This document shows, in pieces, positions 19,132 to 27,935 of a stretch of DNA of 64,000 nt. Position 1 is the stretch's first letter; every line of letters begins with the position of its first letter. The notes beneath the pieces were generated by a model. It ran no database searches. It had not been told where the DNA came from and saw nothing but the letters and a program-made list of their open reading frames with translations. Origin of the DNA: Paracoccus sp. C2R09 (GTDB lineage: Bacteria > Pseudomonadota > Alphaproteobacteria > Rhodobacterales > Rhodobacteraceae); NCBI RefSeq assembly GCF_018860625.1, contig NZ_JAHKQB010000007.1, positions 62,001 to 126,000 on the forward strand, read 5' to 3'. A program made the translations under genes and the position numbers.

Positions 19132-19752
19132 GTGACGGAACCAAGCGATCAGATCGAGGCCCGCCACGCGGCCAAGATGGCCAAGAAGAAGGCCGCCCGC
19201 GACCGCATGATGGAAACCAAGACCGGCGAGAAGGGGCTGATCATCGTCCATACCGGCCCCGGCAAGGGCAAATCCAGCAGCGGCTTCGGCATGATCATGC
19301 GCTGCATCGCCCACAAGATGCCCTGCGCGGTGGTGCAGTTCATCAAGGGGGCATGGGACACGGGCGAACGCACGCTGCTGACCACGCATTTTGCCGATCT
19401 GTGCCAGTTCCACGCCATGGGCGAGGGCTTCACCTGGGAAACGCAGGACCGCGCCCGCGACATCGCCATGGCCGAGGCAGGCTGGCAGAAGGCGCAGGAC
19501 CTGATCCGCGATCCCGAGATCCGCATGGTCCTGCTGGACGAGATCAACATCGCGCTGCGCTACGGTTATCTGGATGCCGCGCAGGTGGTGGATTTCCTGC
19601 TGACCGAGAAGCCCCCCATGACCCATGTCGTGCTGACCGGGCGCAGCGCCCCCGACGCGCTGATCGAAGCGGCCGACCTGGTGACCGAGATGGGGCAGGT
19701 GAAGCATCCGTTCCGCGCGGGCATCAAGGCGCAGGCGGGGGTCGAATACTGA
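19132..19752 (+). CDS. cobO: Cob(I)yrinic acid a,c-diamide adenosyltransferase
   Basis: A 206-residue CobO/BtuR-type corrinoid adenosyltransferase that attaches the upper 5'-deoxyadenosyl ligand using ATP. The P-loop IVHTGPGKGKSSSGFGMIMR is near residue 35, and VQFIKGAWDTGER and VLLDEINIALRYGYL are family motifs. GTG 19132 is preferred because GAAAGGA lies eight bases upstream; the in-frame ATG 19108 has no ribosome binding site and overlaps the putative promoter of the opposite operon. The N-terminus is lysine-rich. The gene diverges from the riboswitch-controlled cob operon. Confidence 0.93.
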   Translation: MTEPSDQIEARHAAKMAKKKAARDRMMETKTGEKGLIIVHTGPGKGKSSSGFGMIMRCIAHKMPCAVVQFIKGAWDTGERTLLTTHFADLCQFHAMGEGFTWETQDRARDIAMAEAGWQKAQDLIRDPEIRMVLLDEINIALRYGYLDAAQVVDFLLTEKPPMTHVVLTGRSAPDALIEAADLVTEMGQVKHPFRAGIKAQAGVEY

Positions 19753-19866
19753 CGGCGCATCGGGGTTCTTTGACGGCGGTGCCGCGATGCGGCATGGTAT
19801 TCACGACGGGGTGAACCCAAGGCAGGGGCTGCGTGTTCATCTTTCGCAAGAAACGAAAGGCCATCC

Positions 19867-20592
19867 ATGACGCCCCCAGTCCTTCCTGCCGATGCCGCGC
19901 TGTTCCTCGATTTCGACGGCTGTCTCGTGGATATCGCGCCGCGCCCCGACGCGGTGGTGATATCCGATGCGCTGCGGCGCAGGCTTGCGCTGCTGAACGA
20001 TCGGCAGGGCGGTGCCGTGGCGCTGATCTCGGGGCGGGATGTGGGCGATCTGCGCCGCATGCTGCCCGAATACCAGGGCTGGATCGCGGGCAGCCACGGG
20101 TCCGAACTGTCCACCGGCCCGGGCCATGTGGAGCCGCTGCACGATCATCCCTTCGACGCGGCGGCGCTTCATGCCCGCGCCCATGCGCTGGCCGCCCCCC
20201 ATCCCGCCATCCTGGTCGAGGAAAAGCCCCACGGCGTCGCCCTGCATTACCGGGCCGATCCGTCCCTGCAGGGCTTCGTCGAGGATCAGATGGCAGCCCT
20301 TGCCGCCGAACACCCCCATCTGCAGTTGCAGCCCGCCAAGATGGCGGTCGAGCTGCGCCCGGGCGGCGTCGGCAAGGATACCGCCATGGCCCGCCTGATG
20401 CAGCATCCGCCCTTCGCGGGGCGCATGCCCGTCTTCGCGGGCGATGACACCACCGACGAACCCGCCATGGCCGAGGCCCAGTCCCGCGGCGGTTTCGCCA
20501 TCAAGATCGGGGACGGCGCGACCGCCGCCCATCACCGTCTGCCCGACCCGTCCGCACTTGCCGACTGGTTGGACGAAGCATTGAAGAACTGA
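19867..20592 (+). CDS. otsB: Trehalose-6-phosphate phosphatase
   Basis: A 241-residue HAD-superfamily phosphatase releasing trehalose from trehalose 6-phosphate. HAD motif I is LFLDFDGCLVDIAP at residues 12-25 with the catalytic aspartates. LISGRDVGDLRRML is motif II, and PVFAGDDTTDEPAM near residue 195 is motif IV. It is nine bases upstream of otsA and clearly in the same operon. The spacer before it holds a short GCCGC/GCGGC hairpin but no clear terminator for cobO. Confidence 0.94.
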   Translation: MTPPVLPADAALFLDFDGCLVDIAPRPDAVVISDALRRRLALLNDRQGGAVALISGRDVGDLRRMLPEYQGWIAGSHGSELSTGPGHVEPLHDHPFDAAALHARAHALAAPHPAILVEEKPHGVALHYRADPSLQGFVEDQMAALAAEHPHLQLQPAKMAVELRPGGVGKDTAMARLMQHPPFAGRMPVFAGDDTTDEPAMAEAQSRGGFAIKIGDGATAAHHRLPDPSALADWLDEALKN

Positions 20593-20601
20593 GAGAAAAA
20601 C

Positions 20602-21975
20602 ATGTCCCGGCTTGTCGTCGTCTCGAATCGTCTTCCCCTTGGTGAGAATCCGTCGGGGGGGCTTGTGGTGGCGCTGGACGATGCGCTGCGAAGTTCCGGC
20701 GGGTTGTGGATCGGGTTTTCCGGCGAACCGGTCGAGGACCCGGCCGAGGAACTGATCGACCATCCCGGCGCGGCCTTCGACCGCCTGTCCTTCGACCTCT
20801 CGCCCGAGGATCACCACAACTACTATCTGGGGTTCTCGAATTCGGTTCTCTGGCCCATCTGTCACGGGCGGGCCGATCTTGCGCATCTGGATCCGGTCTA
20901 TCTGGACGGATACCGCAAGGTCAGCGCCCGCATCGCGCGGCTGATGGTGCCGCATCTGCGCCCCGACGACCGCATCTGGGTGCAGGACTATCAGCTGTTC
21001 GCATTGGGGGCGGAACTGCGCAAGCTGGGCGTCCGCAACCCGATCGGGCATTTCCTGCACATCCCCTTCCCGGCACCCGCCGAATGCGCGACCCTGCCCA
21101 ACCCGGCCGAGCTGTTCGACTGGATGACGCATTACGATCTGGTCGGTTTCCAGGCCAGCCGCGACATGGACAATTTCGCGGCCAGCGGTTTCCACATGGC
21201 CGGGATGGAGCAGATCGGCCTGAACACCTTCCGGCTGGACGGCCGCACCCTCCGGGCAGAGGTCTTTCCCATCGGCATCGACGCGCAATCCTTCATCGAG
21301 GAGGCCCGCGATGCCCCCGATGCCGATCAGGTGCGCTTCCTGACCAATGCGCGGCTGATGATCGGCGTGGACCGGCTGGATTATTCCAAGGGCATCCCGC
21401 AGCGGTTCCGGGCCTTCCAGCAGCTGCTGGAAAGCATTCCGGACCTGCACGAGAAGATCTCGTTCCTGCAGATCGCGCCGCCGACACGCAGCGGGGTGCA
21501 GGCCTATGACGACATCCGCGAGGAAACCGAATACCTGGCGGGCCGCATCAACGGGCAGTTCGCGACGCTGAACTGGACGCCGATCCGCTTCATCAACCGC
21601 CCCTATCCCCGCGAGGTGCTGGCGGGCCTCTATCGGCAGGCGCGCATCGGGCTGGTGACACCGCTGGCGGACGGGATGAACCTGGTGGCCAAGGAATTCG
21701 TCGCGGCCCAGGACCCCGAGGATCCGGGCGTGCTGATCCTGTCGCGCTTCGCGGGCGCTGCCGAACAGATGCCCGAGGCGCTGATCATCAACCCCCACGA
21801 CGCCCACGAGACCGCCGCCGCCATGGCCAGCGCGATGCGCATGTCCATCGAGGAACGCCGCGAACGTCACGCAGCGATGCTGCAGGTGGTGTTGGAAAAG
21901 GATGTGGGCTGGTGGTCCGCGGCCTATCTGGAGGCGTTGGAGCAGGAATCCACCAAGGAGCAGCCTGAAAATTAG
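20602..21975 (+). CDS. otsA: Trehalose-6-phosphate synthase
   Basis: A 457-residue GT20 glycosyltransferase that joins UDP-glucose and glucose 6-phosphate. The N-terminus SRLVVVSNRLPLGENPSGGL is typical, VQDYQLFALGAELRK is the acceptor-site region, and GVDRLDYSKGIPQRFRAF with the later DGMNLVAKEFVAAQ form the donor site. The length is normal. With otsB it forms a two-gene osmolyte or stress-protection operon. The order otsB-otsA is reversed relative to Escherichia coli naming but not functionally significant. Confidence 0.95.
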   Translation: MSRLVVVSNRLPLGENPSGGLVVALDDALRSSGGLWIGFSGEPVEDPAEELIDHPGAAFDRLSFDLSPEDHHNYYLGFSNSVLWPICHGRADLAHLDPVYLDGYRKVSARIARLMVPHLRPDDRIWVQDYQLFALGAELRKLGVRNPIGHFLHIPFPAPAECATLPNPAELFDWMTHYDLVGFQASRDMDNFAASGFHMAGMEQIGLNTFRLDGRTLRAEVFPIGIDAQSFIEEARDAPDADQVRFLTNARLMIGVDRLDYSKGIPQRFRAFQQLLESIPDLHEKISFLQIAPPTRSGVQAYDDIREETEYLAGRINGQFATLNWTPIRFINRPYPREVLAGLYRQARIGLVTPLADGMNLVAKEFVAAQDPEDPGVLILSRFAGAAEQMPEALIINPHDAHETAAAMASAMRMSIEERRERHAAMLQVVLEKDVGWWSAAYLEALEQESTKEQPEN

Positions 21976-22151
21976 GCAGATGGCGCCCCGGCCTGCCCTG
22001 CGCCCGCGCAACTTGCGATTGCATGCGCCGCTGGTGTCATCGCCTGGTGACGGAAGGGTCCGGGCGGGCGCAATCTGAACCTACGAGGTCGCGCCACCTC
22101 GTGCGTTCAACCCAACCGGTTCCGGGTCTTCGGCCCATGGATTGAACCCGC

Positions 22152-22210
22152 GAAGAAGGCCGCCGGATCCGACGCACCCTCCTCCCTGCGGACGGACCGG
22201 CGGCCGATCT
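22152..22210 (-). terminator. Long stem-loop downstream of aroQ
   Basis: GGCCGCCGG (22158-22166) and CCGGCGGCC (22197-22205) form a 9-bp stem with a 30-base loop. The stem can be lengthened by GAAGA/TCTTC after a small bulge. It lies directly after the aroQ stop on the minus strand. There is no long U run, so it may only be a 3' end structure. A second hairpin, ACGAGGT/ACCTCGT, is at 22083-22102. Confidence 0.35.
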
Positions 22211-22639
22211 TCAACCGATCAGCCGCACCGCATGGGCCACGCCCGCCGCATAGCCGTGGATGCCCATGCCCGCGATCACCGCATCCGCACGGTGCGAAAC
22301 ATAGGAATGGTGGCGGAACGCCTCTCGTCTATGGACCTGGCTGATATGGACCTCGATGACCGGGCCTTCGAAGCTGTTCAGCGCATCCAGAACCGCGACC
22401 GAGGTATGGCTGAGGGCTGCGGGGTTGATGACGATGGCGGCCGCCTCCAGCCGGGCCTCGTGGATCCAGTCGATCAACTGCCCTTCCCAGTTCGTCTGCA
22501 GAAAGCGGATCTCGTGCGCCTCGGCGGCCTCGCGGCAGAGCGCCTCGATATCGGCCAGCGTCTCGTGGCCATAGATTTCGGGCTGACGCTGCCCCAGCAG
22601 GTTCAGGTTCGGGCCGTTCAGGACATGGATCAGCGACAT
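22211..22639 (-). CDS. aroQ: Type II 3-dehydroquinate dehydratase
   Basis: A 142-residue AroQ catalysing the third shikimate step, dehydration of 3-dehydroquinate. The sequence opens with [21 protein letters not shown], containing the active-site asparagine, arginine and tyrosine. [17 protein letters not shown] and [19 protein letters not shown] hold the catalytic histidine and substrate-binding residues. ATG 22639 is chosen over the upstream ATG because GAGGT is five bases away and the family starts here. It is the last gene of a minus-strand group. Confidence 0.95.
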   Translation of the reverse strand: MSLIHVLNGPNLNLLGQRQPEIYGHETLADIEALCREAAEAHEIRFLQTNWEGQLIDWIHEARLEAAAIVINPAALSHTSVAVLDALNSFEGPVIEVHISQVHRREAFRHHSYVSHRADAVIAGMGIHGYAAGVAHAVRLIG

Positions 22640-22687
22640 CGGGACCTCGTGCGTTTGCGCCATTGGTATCGCGTCGCGGCGCCGCTG

Positions 22688-24124
22688 TCAGCAGGGCAGG
22701 GCGGTGATCGTATCCGCAACCCCCGAGGGATCGACCAGCCGCAGCCCGCCCGCATCCAGCAGCGCGATGGTGCCGGGCGCGCTGTGCGGACCTTCCCATA
22801 GGATGCGTCCGTCGTGGGACAAAAGCCGCAACCGGTCGGTCAGCCGCAAGGTGCCGGGGCCGGGTGCCTGCCAGATCACCTGCCCGGTGCGCCGCAGGAC
22901 GGGCCCGGTGACGGGGTCGTTCACCAGCTCTGCATCGCAATCGGCGGCCTGCAGCGACTGGCCCGGCGCCAGCGTCGCGCCGAAACGGTCCGCCGCGCGG
23001 CATTCCCCCGCCAGCGCGCGGCGCATGGCGGTGGCCAGCGCATCGCCCCGCAGCCCCGCGGCCTGAAGGATCGTCAGCTTGGCCAGTGCCGCCACCGCGG
23101 TGATGTCGCCGCCGAGGATCGCCCCCGTCGCCGTGATCCAGGTTCCCGCGGCGTAATGCAGCGTGCCGACGGCCCCCCCGATGGCGCGGCTGGTCAGCAC
23201 CACGGGCACGGAGGCCTGCGCGGCACGCGACAATGCGGCCTTCAAGGTGCCGTCGCCCTCGGGCAGGTTGCCTTCGCCAAAGGCCTCGATGATCAGCCCG
23301 GTCGCGCCGCGTTCCAGCGCGTCGTCGATCATCCGGGCCAGGACCGGCATGCCCGCGGGAATGGCGGGCAGAAGGACGATCTGCTGCGCCTCGATTCGGG
23401 ACTCGATCCGGTCCAGCCGGGCAATCGCGCGGTCCGGGTCAAGTGCGCGCTCGGGGCAGGCGGGGCCGGGCAGGGCCAGCGCATCGCGGCGGATGTCGAT
23501 GCCGCCACGGGCCAGCGGGGGCAGATGCGGGCTGCCAAAGGCTGCGAAATCGTTGCTCGACACCTTCAGCGCGCGATTGCCCCGCAGCAGGCGGCCGTCG
23601 AAGAACAGCCCCACCTCGGGGATGCGCAGGGTCGCGGCGCGGATCGCACCCGCCACATTCCCAAGCGCATCCGAAAGTGCATTCAGGAACAGTCCGTCCG
23701 CCGTCTGCCGGAAGATCGGAACCTGCGATCCGGTCAGGATCACGGGTTTCGACAGCGCCGCGGTGGCGATGCCGTCGGCGTCCCAGTCGCCCAGCAGCAT
23801 CGATAGCGCGGCGCCGGAATAATCCATCGTGTCGGTGCCGTGCAGGATGACGAAACCGTCGTGATCGTCCTGCAGCCGCAGCAGATGGCGCGCCATGCGG
23901 CACCAGTCGCGCGGGACCAGTCCCGAACTGTCCAGCGTGCCGTTCTCGCTGCCGGGAAAGCGCAGGCTGTCATCGACATGAAGGGTCACGCCGGGGATCG
24001 TCGCGCGGATCGCGGGTTCGATCAGGTCGCGCATCGCCTGCGCGAAATCGGCGGGGGGCATCGGGGCCAGCGGATCGCCCAGGCTGGTGATCGTTCCGCC
24101 GGTATTGATGATACAGATGCGCAT
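22688..24124 (-). CDS. Asparaginase-type amidohydrolase with C-terminal extension
   Basis: A 478-residue protein whose first 330 or so residues are an asparaginase/glutaminase domain. The nucleophile threonine is in IINTGGTITSLGDP (residue 10) and the second conserved triad is in ILHGTDTMDYSGAA (near residue 95). No signal peptide is visible, so it should be cytoplasmic. The remaining 120 or so residues (from about 360) are not part of a normal 330-residue asparaginase. They contain beta-rich repeats such as VIWQAPGPGTLRLTDRLRLLSHDGRILWEG and TIALLDAGGLRLVDPSGVADTI. It lies 28 bases downstream of the HDAC-like gene. Substrate is unproven. Confidence 0.8.
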   Translation of the reverse strand: MRICIINTGGTITSLGDPLAPMPPADFAQAMRDLIEPAIRATIPGVTLHVDDSLRFPGSENGTLDSSGLVPRDWCRMARHLLRLQDDHDGFVILHGTDTMDYSGAALSMLLGDWDADGIATAALSKPVILTGSQVPIFRQTADGLFLNALSDALGNVAGAIRAATLRIPEVGLFFDGRLLRGNRALKVSSNDFAAFGSPHLPPLARGGIDIRRDALALPGPACPERALDPDRAIARLDRIESRIEAQQIVLLPAIPAGMPVLARMIDDALERGATGLIIEAFGEGNLPEGDGTLKAALSRAAQASVPVVLTSRAIGGAVGTLHYAAGTWITATGAILGGDITAVAALAKLTILQAAGLRGDALATAMRRALAGECRAADRFGATLAPGQSLQAADCDAELVNDPVTGPVLRRTGQVIWQAPGPGTLRLTDRLRLLSHDGRILWEGPHSAPGTIALLDAGGLRLVDPSGVADTITALPC

Positions 24125-24152
24125 GTGCCGCCCCCTGTTGCCGCAGCACCTT

Positions 24153-25196
24153 CTAGACCGGCTGGCGGACGCCGATCCAGCCCCGAAGAAAGGCCGAGAG
24201 GTTGTGCGTCAGATCCTCGGACAGATATCCGCCTTCCTGCACGATCACCGATGGCAGATGCAGCCCGGCGATGCGGCTGGCGGCTTCCGCAAAGCACGGC
24301 GTGGTGACGGCCAGCCCCTTGAAGGGATCGTTTTCATGCGCATCCAGCCCCAGGGCCACGACCAGCGCGCCGGGGGCATGATCGCGGATGCGCGCCAGCG
24401 CCAGGTCCAGCGCCGCAAGCCATGCGTCATCGCCCGATCCGATGGGCAAGGGCAGGTTCAGGTTCGCGCCCTTGCCCGCGCCCTGACCGACCTCGTGGGC
24501 GTGACCCTGGTAGAAGGGATAGAAGTTCATCGGATCGGCATGGATCGACAGCGTGAAGACATCCGCGCGATCATGGAAGATGGCCTGCGTCCCGTTGCCG
24601 TGATGCACGTCGATATCGAGGATCGCGACCCGGTCGTGATCCTGTCGCAGGGTCTGGGCCGCTATGGCCGAATTGTTGAGAAAGCAATGCCCCGCCGCCG
24701 TATCGGCATCCGCGTGATGACCCGGCGGACGGCACAGTGCATAGGCCGCGCGCGCGCCACGCCGCACCGCATCGGTCGCGGCCAGCGCCGTATCCACGCC
24801 GCGCAGCGCCGCATCGTATGTCCGGGGACCAAGGGGGCAGCCCGTATCGGCCATGTGCCATCCCGCGCGGCCCGTGATGCCTTGCGGATAGGTCTGCGTG
24901 GCCTTCTGCGGATGCAGGTTCGCGACCACCTCGGGGCCGGCACCGGGGGCCTTCTGCCATTCGGCCCAGCCGTCGCGCAGGAATTCCAGGTATCGGGCAG
25001 TATGGACCTGGTGCATCGCGGCGCGGTCCGTTTCGGGAACCGGATGCACCTTGAGGCCCGCATCCGCGATCCCGGCCAGAAGTCGCGTGGCCCGTTCCGC
25101 GCTTTCCTTGTTCTGCGAAGGCACGCCGCGCAGCATCCAGAACTGCGGGTCATGCGCGGCGGTTTCGGGTGCGTGGAAGCAGGGCAGATCGCTCAT
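24153..25196 (-). CDS. Histone deacetylase family amidohydrolase
   Basis: A 347-residue member of the arginase/deacetylase fold (class II HDAC-like, acetylpolyamine amidohydrolase relatives). Active-site motifs are CRPPGHHADADTAAGHCFLNNSAIAA and AILDIDVHHGNGTQAIF (zinc ligands Asp and His), with VVALGLDAHENDPFKG carrying the third ligand and VIVQEGGYL near the end. Bacterial homologues remove acetyl groups from polyamines or other small amides. The neighbours (DUF924, asparaginase-type) give no clear substrate. ATG 25196 is the start that matches the family. Confidence 0.88.
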   Translation of the reverse strand: MSDLPCFHAPETAAHDPQFWMLRGVPSQNKESAERATRLLAGIADAGLKVHPVPETDRAAMHQVHTARYLEFLRDGWAEWQKAPGAGPEVVANLHPQKATQTYPQGITGRAGWHMADTGCPLGPRTYDAALRGVDTALAATDAVRRGARAAYALCRPPGHHADADTAAGHCFLNNSAIAAQTLRQDHDRVAILDIDVHHGNGTQAIFHDRADVFTLSIHADPMNFYPFYQGHAHEVGQGAGKGANLNLPLPIGSGDDAWLAALDLALARIRDHAPGALVVALGLDAHENDPFKGLAVTTPCFAEAASRIAGLHLPSVIVQEGGYLSEDLTHNLSAFLRGWIGVRQPV

Positions 25197-25233
25197 GTCC
25201 CGCACGCTATGGGGGGCCGATCCGGCGCGCAAG

Positions 25234-25776
25234 TCAGAAGCCCTTGTGATGTTCCAGGAAGGCGGCCTCCTGGGCCGTGGTTTCCCGGCCCAGGGATTCG
25301 TTGCGATGGGGGAAGCGACCGAAGCGCGCGACGATGTCGCGATGTTCCCGCGCGAAATGCAGGGAATGCGCATTGCCCAACCCCTCGTACAGCGCGACCG
25401 AGCGGTCCTGATCCTCCAGATCCTCGGAATGCATGAAGGGCAGGTAGAAGAACTGACGTTGAAGGGGATCGACCTGCATGTCGAAGCCCTGGTCCAGGGC
25501 CTCGCGGGCCACGGACAGCGCGTGGTCGTTCGATTCGAAGCTGCGCCAGCTGCCGCGGAACATGTTGCGCGGAAACTGGTCCAGCACGATGGCCAGGGCC
25601 AGCGCATCGTCGGGGGCCCGTCGCCAATGATCCAGATCGCCCGCGCGCGCGGCGTCGTAGGTGGGGCCGAAATCGGCGGCGATGCCCGCATCGACCGCAT
25701 CGGATTTCTTGAACCACCACGGGCGCATCCGGTCCGAGAACCAGAAATCCCTGACCTGCTTGGCTGTTCTGGGCAT
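25234..25776 (-). CDS. DUF924 family protein
   Basis: A 180-residue protein of the DUF924 family, an all-helical fold without an assigned function. Diagnostic segments are VRDFWFSDRMRPWWFKKS, ALAIVLDQFPRNMFRGS, DPLQRQFFYLPFMHSED and FGRFPHRNESLGRETTAQE. A strong GGGGGAGGA ribosome binding site precedes ATG 25776. It lies between the VOC dioxygenase and the HDAC-like gene on the same strand. Confidence 0.9.
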   Translation of the reverse strand: MPRTAKQVRDFWFSDRMRPWWFKKSDAVDAGIAADFGPTYDAARAGDLDHWRRAPDDALALAIVLDQFPRNMFRGSWRSFESNDHALSVAREALDQGFDMQVDPLQRQFFYLPFMHSEDLEDQDRSVALYEGLGNAHSLHFAREHRDIVARFGRFPHRNESLGRETTAQEAAFLEHHKGF

Positions 25777-25909
25777 CGTTTCCTCCCCCTTGATCGACGG
25801 CGCGACCCGGCCGGCGGGGCCGGGCCTTCATGGACCCAACGGCACCCGGCCCGTTCGCGTTTCGCATCCGCGACGCATTCGGGCGCGAAGACCATGGAAA
25901 TCCGCGCGT

Positions 25910-25930
25910 CCCCCAGGCGGAAGCTGGGGG
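25910..25930 (-). terminator. GC-rich hairpin after the VOC gene
   Basis: CCCCCAG and CTGGGGG pair around a seven-base loop, ten bases beyond the VOC gene stop. A second stem, CCCGGCC/GGCCGGG, lies at 25806-25824. Neither has a U tract. They may reduce read-through into the DUF924 gene. Confidence 0.3.
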
Positions 25931-25939
25931 GCGGCGGGG

Positions 25940-26863
25940 TCAGGCGAGCGGCTTCAGACCGGCCTCGATCAGGCTGCGGCGACCCTCCAGGAAGGGCGGC
26001 AGGGACAGGGCCTCGCCCATCGTCTCGCGCGGTTCGTCCACGTCGAAGCCCGGCCCGTCGGTCGCCAGTTCGAACAGGTTGCCCCCCGGTTCGCGGAAAT
26101 AGAACGAGCGGAAGTAGAAACGCTCGACCTCGCCGGAATTCGGGACGCGGAAGCTGCCGATGCGGCGTGCCCATTCGGTCAGGGCGACCTTGTCGGGCAC
26201 GCGGAAGGCCACGTGATGCACGCCGCCCGCGCCCTGACGCGCCTTGGGCAGGTCGGGCTGCACGGCGACATGCAGTTCGGCCGCCGCCCCGCCTTCGCCC
26301 ATCTCGAACACGCGGACATGCCCGCTGCCATCGGGGCTGGGATAGTCGCGAACCCTGCGCATGTTCATCACCTGAGTCAGGACCGCCTCGGTCGGGCCGG
26401 CATCGGGGACCGAAATGGTGATCGGCCCCAATCCGTGGATCTGGTGTTCCGCGGGAACCGGGCTGCGATCCCAGGGCTGGCCCGCGGGTTCGGGTGCCCC
26501 GACCAGCCGCAGGCGCTGGCCCTCGGGGTCCTCGGCATCCAGCGTCGGGCGGCCGTCCAGCGTGACGATGCTGCCGCCCAGCCGGTCGGCCCAGTAATCC
26601 AGGCTGTCTTCGGCGACGCGCAGGCCCGTGCGGGTGATGGCATTCGTGCCCCGCCGTTCGGGCGTGGCGGGCCAGTCGAAGAAGGTGATGTCGGTGCCGG
26701 GGCTGCCCGCCCCATCCGCGAAGAACAGGTGATAGGCCGAGGTGTCGTCCTGGTTCACGGTCTTCTTCACGCGCCGCAGCCCGAGCGTCCGGGTATAGAA
26801 GCGGTTGTTGGCGACGGCGTCTGCGGTGATGGCGGTCAGGTGGTGGATGCCGGTCAGTTGCAT
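25940..26863 (-). CDS. VOC-family ring-cleaving dioxygenase
   Basis: A 307-residue protein with two vicinal-oxygen-chelate modules. The first starts at [40 protein letters not shown] with the metal-binding histidine. The second is around residues 150-280 with [12 protein letters not shown], and [18 protein letters not shown] holds the glutamate ligand. This subgroup is annotated as ring-cleaving dioxygenase or glyoxalase-like; the natural substrate is unknown. A divergent LysR-type gene and a dyad between them suggest direct control. Confidence 0.86.
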   Translation of the reverse strand: MQLTGIHHLTAITADAVANNRFYTRTLGLRRVKKTVNQDDTSAYHLFFADGAGSPGTDITFFDWPATPERRGTNAITRTGLRVAEDSLDYWADRLGGSIVTLDGRPTLDAEDPEGQRLRLVGAPEPAGQPWDRSPVPAEHQIHGLGPITISVPDAGPTEAVLTQVMNMRRVRDYPSPDGSGHVRVFEMGEGGAAAELHVAVQPDLPKARQGAGGVHHVAFRVPDKVALTEWARRIGSFRVPNSGEVERFYFRSFYFREPGGNLFELATDGPGFDVDEPRETMGEALSLPPFLEGRRSLIEAGLKPLA

Positions 26864-26949
26864 GATCTCTGTTCCTTCATCGGAATGCTGCCCGTCCCAA
26901 TATGGCCGGGCGGGATGGGTCGCGGCACCCATGCGGGATGAAACGCGGT

Positions 26950-26966
26950 GTTCGGTATTGCCGAAC
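26950..26966. promoter_or_regulatory. Candidate LysR-type operator (T-N11-A dyad)
   Basis: GTTCGG and CCGAAC flank a TATTG spacer, giving a 17-bp interrupted palindrome that contains a T-N11-A box. It lies between the divergent VOC and LysR genes, 28 bases upstream of the LysR start. Confidence 0.6.
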
Positions 26967-26993
26967 GCGGGACGGGACGTGCATGTTTCACGG

Positions 26994-27935
26994 ATGGACT
27001 GGGACATCACCGACATCCGCAGTTTTCTGGCCGTGATGGACGCGGGGTCGATCTCGGCCGCGGCGGCGCGGGCGGGCCTGTCGAAATCCGTGATCAGCAA
27101 GCGGATCAGCGATTTCGAGGCCGCGATAGGGGCGGCCCTGTTCACACGCCATGCGGGCCGGATCACGCCCACGGATGCGGGCCGGGACCTGGCGCTGCGC
27201 CTGCGTCCCGCCCTGGCCCAGCTGGTCGCCGCGACCGAGAGCGTGGCCGCCCCCGACACGCGGCTGCGCGGACGTCTTGCCATCGCGGCCCCCATGAGCT
27301 TCGGCATCCGTCATCTGGGGCCGGTCATCGCGGCCTTCGCGCGCGATCATCCGGGGCTGGAGATCCTGCTGGATTACGACGACCGCCATGTCGATCTGCG
27401 TGGCGCGGGCTTCGACCTGGGATTGCGGATCGGGCAGATGAAGGACAGCAGCCTGATGATGCGGAACCTCTGTCACGATCCGCGCGTGCTGGTGGCCAGC
27501 CCCGATTACCTGTCCCGGCATGGGCCCATCGCGGCCCCCGAGGATCTGCGGGGCCACGAAATGATCGGGTATCTGAATGCGCGGCTGGGCGATATCTGGC
27601 CCTTCGCGGGCATTCCCGCCCCCGTCCATGGTCGCATCACCGCCAATAACGGCGAGGCGATGCGCGATCTGGCCATCGGCGGCCTGGGTCTTGCGCTGCT
27701 GCCCCTGTTCATCTGTCACGATGCGATCCGCGACGGTCGGCTGCATGTGGTCCTGCCGCAGATGCGGCAGACCCCTCTGCCGATCGGGGTCGTCTGGCCG
27801 CCGATGCGGCCCATGCCGCACAAGACACGGGCCTTCATCGATCACATGGTCCGCGCATTCGCGCAGGACCCGCCCTGGCAGCGCGACCTTGCGCTGCCGG
27901 GGCAGGCGGGGGATCAGGCGCGCAGGGCGACCTGA
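26994..27935 (+). CDS. LysR-family transcriptional regulator
   Basis: A 313-residue LysR-type regulator. The N-terminal winged helix-turn-helix runs from [39 protein letters not shown] to about residue 60, followed by a helical linker and a periplasmic-binding-protein-like effector domain ([25 protein letters not shown] onwards). It most resembles the AaeR/CrgA-type subgroup. The start is taken at ATG 26994; GTG 26979 is possible. Its 3' end overlaps the end of the alpha-glucosidase gene by 22 bases on the other strand. The likely target is the divergent VOC operon. Confidence 0.88.
   Translation: MDWDITDIRSFLAVMDAGSISAAAARAGLSKSVISKRISDFEAAIGAALFTRHAGRITPTDAGRDLALRLRPALAQLVAATESVAAPDTRLRGRLAIAAPMSFGIRHLGPVIAAFARDHPGLEILLDYDDRHVDLRGAGFDLGLRIGQMKDSSLMMRNLCHDPRVLVASPDYLSRHGPIAAPEDLRGHEMIGYLNARLGDIWPFAGIPAPVHGRITANNGEAMRDLAIGGLGLALLPLFICHDAIRDGRLHVVLPQMRQTPLPIGVVWPPMRPMPHKTRAFIDHMVRAFAQDPPWQRDLALPGQAGDQARRAT

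Noticed and set aside
16946..19135. A 729-codon plus-strand frame opposite cobN, cobW and the riboswitch
   Set aside because: No recognisable domain; it crosses three well-supported minus-strand genes and a riboswitch.
19753..19866. Small GCCGC/GCGGC hairpin as a cobO terminator
   Set aside because: The stem is only six base pairs and has no U tract.
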